NCBI GenBank assembly: GCA_044373665.1
Contig: JBIPNH010000034.1
Coordinates: 1-20,438 of the forward strand
Origin: JABMMZ01 sp044373665
Lineage (GTDB): Bacteria; Bacteroidota; Bacteroidia; NS11-12g; UBA955
Direction: 5' to 3'
DNA length: 20,438 nucleotides
Shown here: positions 14,769 through 20,438 of the stretch, piece after piece
Numbering within the stretch: the first letter of the stretch is position 1
How the letters are laid out: the number at the start of each line of letters is the position of its first letter
Notes under the pieces: generated by a model
Told to the model about the DNA's origin: nothing
What the model saw: only the letters and a program-made list of their open reading frames with translations
The model's database searches: none
Position numbers and translations under genes: made by a program

Positions 14769-15763
14769 TCTTCAGAAGCTTCAATTTTATCCCAAAGTAA
14801 ATCTTTCAATGGCTGTAAGTTTAATCCACTTACACCTGAGATAAATAAAGGTTTAATTGATTTTAAATCCTTTTTCATCATAGAAATTAGTTCGTCGTCG
14901 AGCATATCACATTTGCTGATTGCTACTACTCTTTCCTTTTTAAGTAATTCTGGATTAAATTTCTTTAATTCATTCAATAGAATCTTGTATTCAGCTTTAA
15001 TATCTTGGCTGTCGGCAGGGATTAAGAATAATAGAACAGCATTTCTTTCAATATGTTTAAGGAAACGGTGTCCTAATCCTTTGCCTTCGTGCGCGCCTTC
15101 GATAATGCCGGGAATGTCTGCCATAATAAATGAACGGTAGTCGCGGTATTGAACAATCCCTAAATTAGGAACTAGAGTGGTAAACGGATAATTGGCAATT
15201 TCTGGTTTTGCAGCAGAAATAGCAGCTAATAAGGTAGATTTTCCAGCATTCGGAAATCCAACTAAACCTACGTCAGCCAACACTTTAAGTTCCAATACAA
15301 TCCAACCTTCTTGGCAATCTTCACCAGGTTGGGCATACGTGGGAGCTTGTTTGGTTGAGGTTTTGAAATGATTGTTACCCAAACCGCCTTTTCCACCACG
15401 CATTAAAGTTTTCTCTTCACCATCCTTGGTGATTTCAAAAAGAATTTCACCTGTTTCTGCATTTTTGGCAACGGTTCCAAGAGGAACTTCTATGACTTCA
15501 TTTTTACCTGAAGCACCGGTACAAAGAGCAGAAGCTCCTGGATCACCATCCTCGCCATGAACGTGTTTTCTATATTTTAAATGGAGTAATGTCCATAATT
15601 GGGCATTACCTCTTAATCTAATATCAGCTCCTTTTCCACCATCACCACCATCTGGTCCCCCTTTGGGAAGTCCTTTTGCACGGTGAAAATGCGCACTACC
15701 TTTACCTCCTTTACCACTTCGGAAATAAATCTTTACATAGTCAATAAAATTTGATTCTTGCAT
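14765..15763 (-). CDS. obgE: GTPase Obg/CgtA
   Basis: Obg is an essential GTPase involved in assembly of the 50S ribosomal subunit and in stress signalling. The 332-residue protein has the glycine-rich Obg fold (about 1-160; RSGKGGKGSAHFHR, GGPDGGDGGKGAD) and then the G domain: G1 GFPNAGKS (169-176), G2 Thr195-Thr196, G3 DIPG (216-219), G4 SKCD (283-286) and G5 ISGVSG (308-313). G4 has Ser in place of the usual Asn of NKxD; I recall Ser at this place as common in Bacteroidota Obg, so this need not mean loss of function. The optional C-terminal OCT domain is missing, also normal for the phylum. It lies 17 bases downstream of adk in the same direction, so adk-obgE is an operon. Confidence 0.96.
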   Translation of the reverse strand: MQESNFIDYVKIYFRSGKGGKGSAHFHRAKGLPKGGPDGGDGGKGADIRLRGNAQLWTLLHLKYRKHVHGEDGDPGASALCTGASGKNEVIEVPLGTVAKNAETGEILFEITKDGEEKTLMRGGKGGLGNNHFKTSTKQAPTYAQPGEDCQEGWIVLELKVLADVGLVGFPNAGKSTLLAAISAAKPEIANYPFTTLVPNLGIVQYRDYRSFIMADIPGIIEGAHEGKGLGHRFLKHIERNAVLLFLIPADSQDIKAEYKILLNELKKFNPELLKKERVVAISKCDMLDDELISMMKKDLKSIKPLFISGVSGLNLQPLKDLLWDKIEASED

Positions 15764-15780
15764 ATATTATCCCAATGGAA

Positions 15781-16359
15781 TTAACGATTTGACTCAACTA
15801 TGATGGCACTCAATCTATTGAAAATTTCATCAATAGAACCTATGCCATTAATGCCATGGTATTTTCCTTGTTGATTGTAATATTCTGCAGCTATTGCTGT
15901 TTGTTCATTGTATACTTTTATACGGTTTCTGATTATAGACTCATCAGAATCATCTGCACGTCCACTGTCTTTTCCTCTAATCAATAGTCTTTTTACAAGC
16001 TCATCCTCATCCACATTCAAAGCCAACATCATCGAAATTTCAGTATTTCTGTTTTTCAAAAAGGCGTCAAGCGCATTAGCTTGATTTACAGTTCTTGGAA
16101 AACCATCGAAAATAAAGCCTTTAGCATCTTGTATCTGTTCTACTTCTTTTTCTAACATGCTTATAGTAACTTCATCTGGTACTAATTCACCTTTGTCAAT
16201 ATAAGTTTTTGCAAGTTTGCCTAATTCGGTTTCATTTTTGATGTTATATCTGAAAATATCACCGGTAGAAAGATGAACTAATTGAAATGTGTCAACCAAT
16301 TTGGCAGACTGAGTTCCTTTTCCTGCTCCCGGAGGTCCAAATAATACTATATTTAACAT
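15781..16359 (-). CDS. adk: Adenylate kinase (short form)
   Basis: Adenylate kinase interconverts ATP + AMP and 2 ADP. Starting at the ATG whose complement is 16357-16359 gives MLNIVLFGPPGAGKGTQ, the usual N-terminus. A longer frame with 14 more residues exists, but that extra part covers the promoter region and is not homologous. The 192-residue protein has the P-loop GPPGAGKGT (8-16), AMP-binding HLSTGDIFR (29-37) and FDGFPRT (84-90), and the arginine-containing GRADDSDE segment (133-140). The LID is short and lacks zinc-binding cysteines, so this is the short-type enzyme. It is the first gene of an adk-obgE operon and is divergent from the epimerase gene. Confidence 0.95.
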   Translation of the reverse strand: MLNIVLFGPPGAGKGTQSAKLVDTFQLVHLSTGDIFRYNIKNETELGKLAKTYIDKGELVPDEVTISMLEKEVEQIQDAKGFIFDGFPRTVNQANALDAFLKNRNTEISMMLALNVDEDELVKRLLIRGKDSGRADDSDESIIRNRIKVYNEQTAIAAEYYNQQGKYHGINGIGSIDEIFNRLSAIIVESNR

Positions 16360-16386
16360 GTAATTGTTGATTGTTTTTTGAATAGA

Positions 16387-16394
16387 CAAATTTA
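16387..16394 (-). promoter_or_regulatory. -7 promoter element of adk-obgE
   Basis: The complement of 16387-16394 reads TAAATTTG, an exact TAnnTTTG, 27 bases before the adk ATG. No clear -33 TTG is seen at the expected distance. Confidence 0.45.
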
Positions 16395-16438
16395 CAACCA
16401 TTTTCTTGTTTTTTTAATAATAAAAGCATCATTTACAT

Positions 16439-16446
16439 TAATTTTG
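16439..16446 (+). promoter_or_regulatory. -7 promoter element of the epimerase gene
   Basis: TAATTTTG is an exact TAnnTTTG match 21 bases before the GTG start at 16468. Its position supports that start over the longer frame opening at 16378. No clear -33 TTG lies at the right distance. Confidence 0.45.
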
Positions 16447-16467
16447 CTGAAAATACTTATTTACGAA

Positions 16468-17571
16468 GTGAAAAAAATATTAATTGTTGTGGGTACTCGC
16501 CCGAATTTTATAAAAGTGACAAGATTTAAAAAAGTTGCTGCAGAGTTATTTCCTCACATTGACATAAAATTTGTTCATACTGGTCAGCATTTTGATGATA
16601 AAATGAGTCAAATTTTTTTCAAGCAGTTTGATTTAAAACCTGATTTTTTATTACAGATAGGACAAGGTACTGCCAATACACAAATGGCCAATATTATGTT
16701 GGGTTTGGAACCTGTTTGTCAATCTTATCAACCTGATTTAATGTTAGTGGTAGGCGATGTGAACAGTACTTTTGCAGCAGCACTTACAGCCAATAAAATG
16801 AATATAAAAATTGCGCATGTTGAAAGTGGTTTAAGGAGCTATGACAAGACAATGCCCGAGGAAATTAACAGAATTTTGACTGACAAAATAAGTGATTTCT
16901 TTTTTGTGACTGAGCAAAGTGGTTTAGATAATTTACTGTCTGAGGGGATTGAAGAACATAGGATAGAAATGGTTGGTAATACTATGATTGATAGTTTGGT
17001 TGGTTTTGAGACAGAAATAGATAAAAGTGATGTATTAAATCAACTTGATTTAGAAAATAAACCATTCGTTTTGATGACCATGCATCGCCCTTCTAACGTT
17101 GATGAAATTGATGGTTTAAATACTTTAATTGAATTAATTAAATCGGTAACAGTGAATTACCATTTGGTTTTTCCTATTCACCCTAGAACCATTGCTAAAT
17201 TGAAATCATTTAATCTTTGGGATGAATTGGTGTCTTCGGAAAAACTTATATTTACAGATCCTTTGGATTATTTTTCTTTCCAAAAATTAATCACTAAAGC
17301 TGCATTTATACTAACCGACAGCGGAGGTATTCAGGAGGAATCAACTTTCAGAAAAGTACCATGCTTGACATTGAGAAATAACACTGAAAGGCCAATTACG
17401 ATAAAGATGGGAACAAATACACTAGTTCCATTTAATTTAGAAGCTATCAATAAGCTGATAGCTGAAATCGAATTTAAAACATACAAACAAGGAACTATTC
17501 CTCCAATGTGGGATGGGAAAAGTACCGAACGAATACTGAGTTTTATTGACTCTGTTGTGTTGAAGGCTTAA
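16468..17571 (+). CDS. wecB: UDP-N-acetylglucosamine 2-epimerase (non-hydrolysing), GTG start
   Basis: The enzyme interconverts UDP-GlcNAc and UDP-ManNAc, a precursor for surface polysaccharides. Starting at GTG 16468 gives 367 residues beginning MKKILIVVGTRPNFIK, the normal N-terminus. The frame is open back to 16378, but the extra 30 codons contain the promoter element and are hydrophobic non-homologous sequence. Motifs are GTRPNFIK (9-16), GQHFD (39-43), GDVNST (96-101), HVESGLRS (117-124) with MPEEINR (129-135), then TMHRPSN, DSGGIQEE and RNNTERP, which line the UDP-sugar site. No dehydrogenase such as WecC is adjacent, so the final sugar is unknown. Its last 29 bases overlap the end of the convergent membrane glycosyltransferase gene. 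Confidence 0.92.
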   Translation: MKKILIVVGTRPNFIKVTRFKKVAAELFPHIDIKFVHTGQHFDDKMSQIFFKQFDLKPDFLLQIGQGTANTQMANIMLGLEPVCQSYQPDLMLVVGDVNSTFAAALTANKMNIKIAHVESGLRSYDKTMPEEINRILTDKISDFFFVTEQSGLDNLLSEGIEEHRIEMVGNTMIDSLVGFETEIDKSDVLNQLDLENKPFVLMTMHRPSNVDEIDGLNTLIELIKSVTVNYHLVFPIHPRTIAKLKSFNLWDELVSSEKLIFTDPLDYFSFQKLITKAAFILTDSGGIQEESTFRKVPCLTLRNNTERPITIKMGTNTLVPFNLEAINKLIAEIEFKTYKQGTIPPMWDGKSTERILSFIDSVVLKA

Positions 17572-19156
17572 TTGCTTTTACTCTTAAAATAACAATTGTA
17601 TCTATAGGTTGTTTACTTAATTTCCATGAAGTTCTTTTGGCGCTTGCATTGTACATTGATGCATAGTCATTGCCTGAGAAAAATGTGAGTAAATTAAATG
17701 GTGGGTTTTCTTTATATACAGTTTCAACAACTAATGAAGGATGCAAATCCTGTTTTGAAACATTAAAAGGGCCAATTATTAAATCATCAACTTTCAATAT
17801 TGTTGAATCTTTGCCATATTCCTTAAAACCTTCTTTTTTGGAATACCATTGCCAACCCCAATGTCCTCTGGTATAAACGACATTACTATTTTGGTTTTTT
17901 GAAGAAGAAAGCGCCGTTTTTCTGTAATAGTCAGCATAAAACCAGTCTGATAATCCCAAAATTAGCCCTAAGGATATGCTAATGAATAATGTTAAATTTA
18001 AAATAACTTTAGGTGCTTTTTGGAAAAATGGTTTGAGTATCCAAAGAACAAAAGGTAAAATCAAAAGCAAATGCCTGCTTGCCATAAATGGTGCAAAAAC
18101 AACTAAAAAGCCTGACAAACTGAGCAAAGCAATACTCAGTAATTTTATTTGAACATTAAAATGATTAAAATTTTTGTAAACAATATAGATAGTGGAAAAG
18201 ATAACAAGCGAACCGGCCATTAGAAAAACAGCATAAAGAATTATTGAAGAAATATTTTCTGGAATAAAATTAAGCAAAACACCAACACATAACACCGTAA
18301 AAAGGATAAGAAAAGTGATAGCAAAGATTAGGTTAGTTTTAGATTTTATAAAGTTGCTTAATCCAATAAATCCAAAAGGAAATAATGCGCCGATACATGC
18401 AGTAAAAATTACAAAAATGCCACCTATTCGGTACAGAGTAAATTCATTTTTGGGTCGGTCCATAAAGTGAATACTGCCGTATTCAATCCAATTTAAATAA
18501 GACCACAAGCTTAGAAAAGCTATCGGCACTAAAAGTATCCAAGCATATTTGTATTTTTTGGAAAAAAAGAGAGCGGCTACCATAACAGTAAACAATGGAA
18601 TAACCGAGTATTTGATAAGCAGCGATAAGCTAAAAACAAGAGCTGCTACAAACAAATGAATTCCTTTTTTTGACTGAGAAAAAAGAAGAATTTTGTAAAA
18701 AAACAACAAGAGAAGAGAAAGTAGAGGAACGTCTAAATGAATATTTTGGTTGACTATAAAAGGCGCAGACAAACCAAACAGTAGCAATATATAGCGTGAA
18801 TTTTCGGGATATAATTGTTGGCTAATTTTGTGGAAGTAGAACAGCGCTAGAAAAGTAAAAATGGAGATAAGAAGATGAAGTGAAATTTCGTTAAAACCAA
18901 AAACAGAGCCCCATAAGGCAATGACGTAAAAAAAGAGAGGTGCTTGGTTAAATGAATGCAAATAATTAGGATTTGAGCCCCAATTAACTTTTCCACTCAT
19001 TGGTGCATAGGGGTTTTTTAGGATTTCTTGAGCAGCTTCAATATGGAAAGTATCATCCATGTGTACTGCTTTGTTCAAATTGATGAAAGTGAGCAATAGC
19101 CAAATAAATAAAACCCAAAAAAGAGGTTTTGAATATGCAAGTTTGATTTTATCCAT
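17543..19156 (-). CDS. Multi-pass membrane glycosyltransferase, GT39/ArnT-like (GT-C fold)
   Basis: This 537-residue integral membrane protein has about a dozen hydrophobic segments, beginning with a membrane helix at about 12-28. It is followed by an external loop with VHMDDTFHIEAAQEIL (31-46), where the acidic pair Asp34-Asp35 matches the catalytic loop of GT-C enzymes such as protein mannosyltransferases and ArnT. A short LHSFNQAPLFFYVIALWG (66-83) follows, also typical of this superfamily. The C-terminal 130 or so residues are soluble and probably periplasmic. Such enzymes take a sugar from a polyprenyl phosphate and attach it to a lipid or protein on the outer side of the inner membrane. 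The substrate cannot be read from sequence. It follows the tetR gene by 42 bases in the same direction and may be co-transcribed with it. Confidence 0.8.
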   Translation of the reverse strand: MDKIKLAYSKPLFWVLFIWLLLTFINLNKAVHMDDTFHIEAAQEILKNPYAPMSGKVNWGSNPNYLHSFNQAPLFFYVIALWGSVFGFNEISLHLLISIFTFLALFYFHKISQQLYPENSRYILLLFGLSAPFIVNQNIHLDVPLLSLLLLFFYKILLFSQSKKGIHLFVAALVFSLSLLIKYSVIPLFTVMVAALFFSKKYKYAWILLVPIAFLSLWSYLNWIEYGSIHFMDRPKNEFTLYRIGGIFVIFTACIGALFPFGFIGLSNFIKSKTNLIFAITFLILFTVLCVGVLLNFIPENISSIILYAVFLMAGSLVIFSTIYIVYKNFNHFNVQIKLLSIALLSLSGFLVVFAPFMASRHLLLILPFVLWILKPFFQKAPKVILNLTLFISISLGLILGLSDWFYADYYRKTALSSSKNQNSNVVYTRGHWGWQWYSKKEGFKEYGKDSTILKVDDLIIGPFNVSKQDLHPSLVVETVYKENPPFNLLTFFSGNDYASMYNASAKRTSWKLSKQPIDTIVILRVKAIKPSTQQSQ

Positions 19157-19167
19157 TAAAACAAAAC

Positions 19168-19175
19168 CAAAAGTA
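19168..19175 (-). promoter_or_regulatory. Possible -7 element before the GT39-like gene
   Basis: The complement of 19168-19175 reads TACTTTTG, an exact TAnnTTTG, 11 bases before the start codon. There is no TTG at the -33 position, so the match could be chance in AT-rich DNA. If real, the glycosyltransferase has its own promoter in the 42-base gap after tetR. Confidence 0.3.
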
Positions 19176-19198
19176 AGAGAAAGACTTAGATTAAAAAA

Positions 19199-19843
19199 TT
19201 ATTTTAATCTAAAAGAAGTCAACAAGTGCTGTAAAACAGTGTCTTTTTTCTTGTTATATTCCTCAAATGTTGAATCTTTACTCAGTATGTTTTGCAACAT
19301 TAAAGCAGATAATGACAATGAATTTACAACATCAAAACAAAGAGAAACGAAATTGTCGATTTCAGTTTTTGATTTATGAGGTACTAATGTAGTTAGTATT
19401 TTAGCTAAAAAATCTTTTTCGGATTTTTTAAATGGAGAATAAATAGACTCAAAAGTAGTATGCAAATCCAAAATATTTTCATTTGATAAGTTAGTCAACT
19501 TCAAAACATTAGAAATAACTTTGGTACGATGCCAAAAATATTGAAAAAACTTATTTTCAGGATTTTCAATTTCCTCAATATTGGTTTTTAAATTAATTAA
19601 ACCATGTTTTATTTGATTATTTAGGACTTGTACAAATAATTCTTCTTTGTTTTTAAAGTAATAATACAAAGCAGCTTTATTGAATCCGATAGATTCTCCA
19701 ATTTCGTCTAAAGTTGTTTTATTATATCCAAATTTGAAAAAACATTGAGTTGCTTTATCAATAATTTCCTGTTTTCTGCTGTCATTGGTTGAAGGTCTTC
19801 CAGGTTTTCTTTTAGATATAGGCGTTTGTTCGTTATTTTCCAT
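19199..19843 (-). CDS. TetR/AcrR family transcriptional regulator
   Basis: This 214-residue regulator has an N-terminal helix-turn-helix of the TetR type: RKQEIIDKATQCFFKFGYNK (23-42), TTLDEIGESIGFNKAALYYYFKNKEELF (43-70). The recognition helix is GFNKAALYYYF. Before it is a basic tail, KRKPGRPS (11-18), resembling an AT-hook that would grip AT-rich minor groove. The C-terminal ligand and dimer domain (about 75-214) is helical and not assignable to a ligand class. TetR proteins usually repress themselves and a neighbour; the candidates here are the GT39-like gene just downstream and, less likely, mreB on the opposite side. A promoter and a small inverted repeat lie upstream. Confidence 0.9.
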   Translation of the reverse strand: MENNEQTPISKRKPGRPSTNDSRKQEIIDKATQCFFKFGYNKTTLDEIGESIGFNKAALYYYFKNKEELFVQVLNNQIKHGLINLKTNIEEIENPENKFFQYFWHRTKVISNVLKLTNLSNENILDLHTTFESIYSPFKKSEKDFLAKILTTLVPHKSKTEIDNFVSLCFDVVNSLSLSALMLQNILSKDSTFEEYNKKKDTVLQHLLTSFRLK

Positions 19844-19859
19844 GCTCTTAACTTGTCTG

Positions 19860-19892
19860 CAAATTTAATGCCAAAGCATAAGTATAATCAAA
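19860..19892 (-). promoter_or_regulatory. Promoter of tetR
   Basis: On the minus strand, TTTG (complement of 19889-19892) is followed after 21 bases by TAAATTTG (complement of 19860-19867), an exact -7 match. The leader to the ATG is about 16 bases. This is one of the best promoter matches in the window. Confidence 0.68.
19868..19879. repeat. Short inverted repeat in the tetR promoter spacer (possible operator)
   Basis: ATGC-CAAA-GCAT (19868-19879) is a 4-bp inverted repeat between the -33 and -7 elements of the tetR promoter, a usual place for an autoregulatory operator. It is shorter than typical TetR operators, and extension on either side is imperfect, so it is only a candidate. Confidence 0.25.
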
Positions 19893-19896
19893 TGGT

Positions 19897-19942
19897 TGCA
19901 AAAAAAAATATCAAAAAAAATACAAAAATAATTGTTACTTTG
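19897..19942 (+). promoter_or_regulatory. A-tract upstream region and weak -7 element of mreB
   Basis: Phased runs of A (nine at 19900, eight near 19913 and five near 19923) lead into TTACTTTG (19935-19942), one mismatch from TAnnTTTG and 19 bases before the mreB ATG. No -33 TTG is at the right place. The A-tracts may bend DNA or act like an UP element; that is inference. Confidence 0.35.
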
Positions 19943-19961
19943 CGGGTCTATAACAGACAGC

Positions 19962-20438
19962 ATGGCGTGGTTTAATTTTTTTACTCAGGAATTGGCGATA
20001 GATTTGGGAACTGCCAACACATTAATCATTTACAAAGATCAAGTGGTGGTGGATGAACCATCGATAATTGCCATAGAAAGAAGTACTGGAAAAGTAATTG
20101 CTATTGGGCACGAAGCCATGCAAATGTATGGTAAAGAAAACGATAACATAAAAACTATAAGACCTCTAAAGGATGGAGTTATTGCAGATTTCCAAGCGGC
20201 TGAACACATGATTCGAGGGATGATTAAAAAAATCAGCAAATCGGGAAAAACATTTTCACCTCAATTAAGAATGGTTATTTGTATCCCCTCTGGTATTACC
20301 GAAGTTGAAAAAAGAGCGGTTAAAGACAGTGCCGACAGAGCAGGCGGTAAGGAAGTTTACATGATACACGAACCTATGGCAGCGGCTGTCGGAATAGGTA
20401 TTGATGTAACCGAACCGATGGGAAACATGGTTATTGAT
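19962..20438 (+). CDS. mreB: Rod-shape-determining protein MreB (3' end cut by window)
   Basis: MreB is the bacterial actin that guides lateral cell-wall synthesis at the inner membrane. The first 159 codons are visible, from the ATG at 19962 to the window edge. It starts MAWFNFFTQELAIDLGTANT, with the actin phosphate-1 loop DLGTANT (14-20) preceded by a short amphipathic, Phe/Trp-rich N-terminus that binds membrane. Then come VVDEPSI, RPLKDGVIADF, the MVICIPSGITEVEKRA segment, and MIHEPMAAAVGIG near the edge. It is divergent from tetR, with 118 bases between start codons. In most genomes mreC, mreD, a class B penicillin-binding protein and rodA follow; they would lie beyond this window. Confidence 0.95.
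   Translation, partial: MAWFNFFTQELAIDLGTANTLIIYKDQVVVDEPSIIAIERSTGKVIAIGHEAMQMYGKENDNIKTIRPLKDGVIADFQAAEHMIRGMIKKISKSGKTFSPQLRMVICIPSGITEVEKRAVKDSADRAGGKEVYMIHEPMAAAVGIGIDVTEPMGNMVID

Noticed and set aside
16360..16401. 14-codon N-terminal extension of adk
   Set aside because: Adenylate kinases start a few residues before the P-loop, as from 16359. The extension covers the -7 element.
16378..16467. 30-codon N-terminal extension of the epimerase frame
   Set aside because: The epimerase family starts at KKILIVVGTRPN. The extension is non-homologous, overlaps both promoter elements, and would begin inside the adk control region.
19059..19379. 106-codon plus-strand frame across the start of the GT39-like gene and the end of tetR
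   Set aside because: It is antisense to two well-supported genes, has no domain or promoter, and its sequence is what antisense of hydrophobic coding DNA gives.
19898..19930. A-rich tract upstream of mreB as a replication origin or repeat element
   Set aside because: There are no DnaA boxes or iterons nearby. It is better explained as promoter-upstream A-tracts.

Overview
The window is a stretch of core chromosome from a low-GC member of the Bacteroidota. Three things point there. Two secreted proteins carry type IX secretion (T9SS) C-terminal sorting domains. Most gene starts are preceded by the Bacteroidota promoter -7 element TAnnTTTG, several with a -33 TTG/TTTG at the right distance. 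Housekeeping proteins such as ClpP, the trigger factor and the ~630-residue RecQ have the form usual in that phylum. The class or genus cannot be fixed from this sequence. Both edges cut genes: the trigger factor lacks its N-terminus on the left and mreB lacks its C-terminus on the right. No tRNA, rRNA, CRISPR array, insertion sequence or intact mobile element was seen.

Layout, left to right. (1) 1-3783, protein quality control: partial tig with a strong terminator, a small glycine-zipper protein, the remnant of a zeta-toxin-like P-loop gene, then clpP-clpX overlapping by one base (TAATG). (2) 3892-8029: recQ and two GT-B glycosyltransferases, read as one overlapping or tightly spaced unit. 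(3) 8026-9437, minus strand: ftsE-like ABC ATPase and ung, each with its own promoter. (4) 9502-14768, plus strand: uvrB (TTG start), a DUF4783-like exported protein, a T9SS cargo protein with a strong terminator, nadC, and a second T9SS cargo protein. (5) 14765-16359, minus strand: the adk-obgE operon. (6) 16468-17571: UDP-GlcNAc 2-epimerase. (7) 17543-19843, minus strand: a TetR regulator followed by a multi-pass GT39-like membrane glycosyltransferase. (8) 19962 to the end: mreB.

Themes. ClpP and ClpX form one protease and trigger factor works beside it on nascent chains. Three DNA-repair genes (recQ, ung, uvrB) lie within about 8 kb, in separate transcription units. The two GT-B enzymes, the epimerase and the GT39-like enzyme suggest surface polysaccharide or glycoprotein glycosylation, but they are scattered and do not form a polysaccharide locus. 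Gene packing is tight: all three convergent pairs overlap at their 3' ends, two of them by the same 4-bp TTAA.

Most of the window is ordinary. The most unusual part is 1428-1858: an intact small glycine-zipper gene is followed one base later by the decayed start of a zeta-toxin-like kinase gene, with a stop codon inside the Walker A motif and everything after about 32 codons gone. The end of that remnant now appears to hold the clpP promoter. I found no convincing new multi-gene system.
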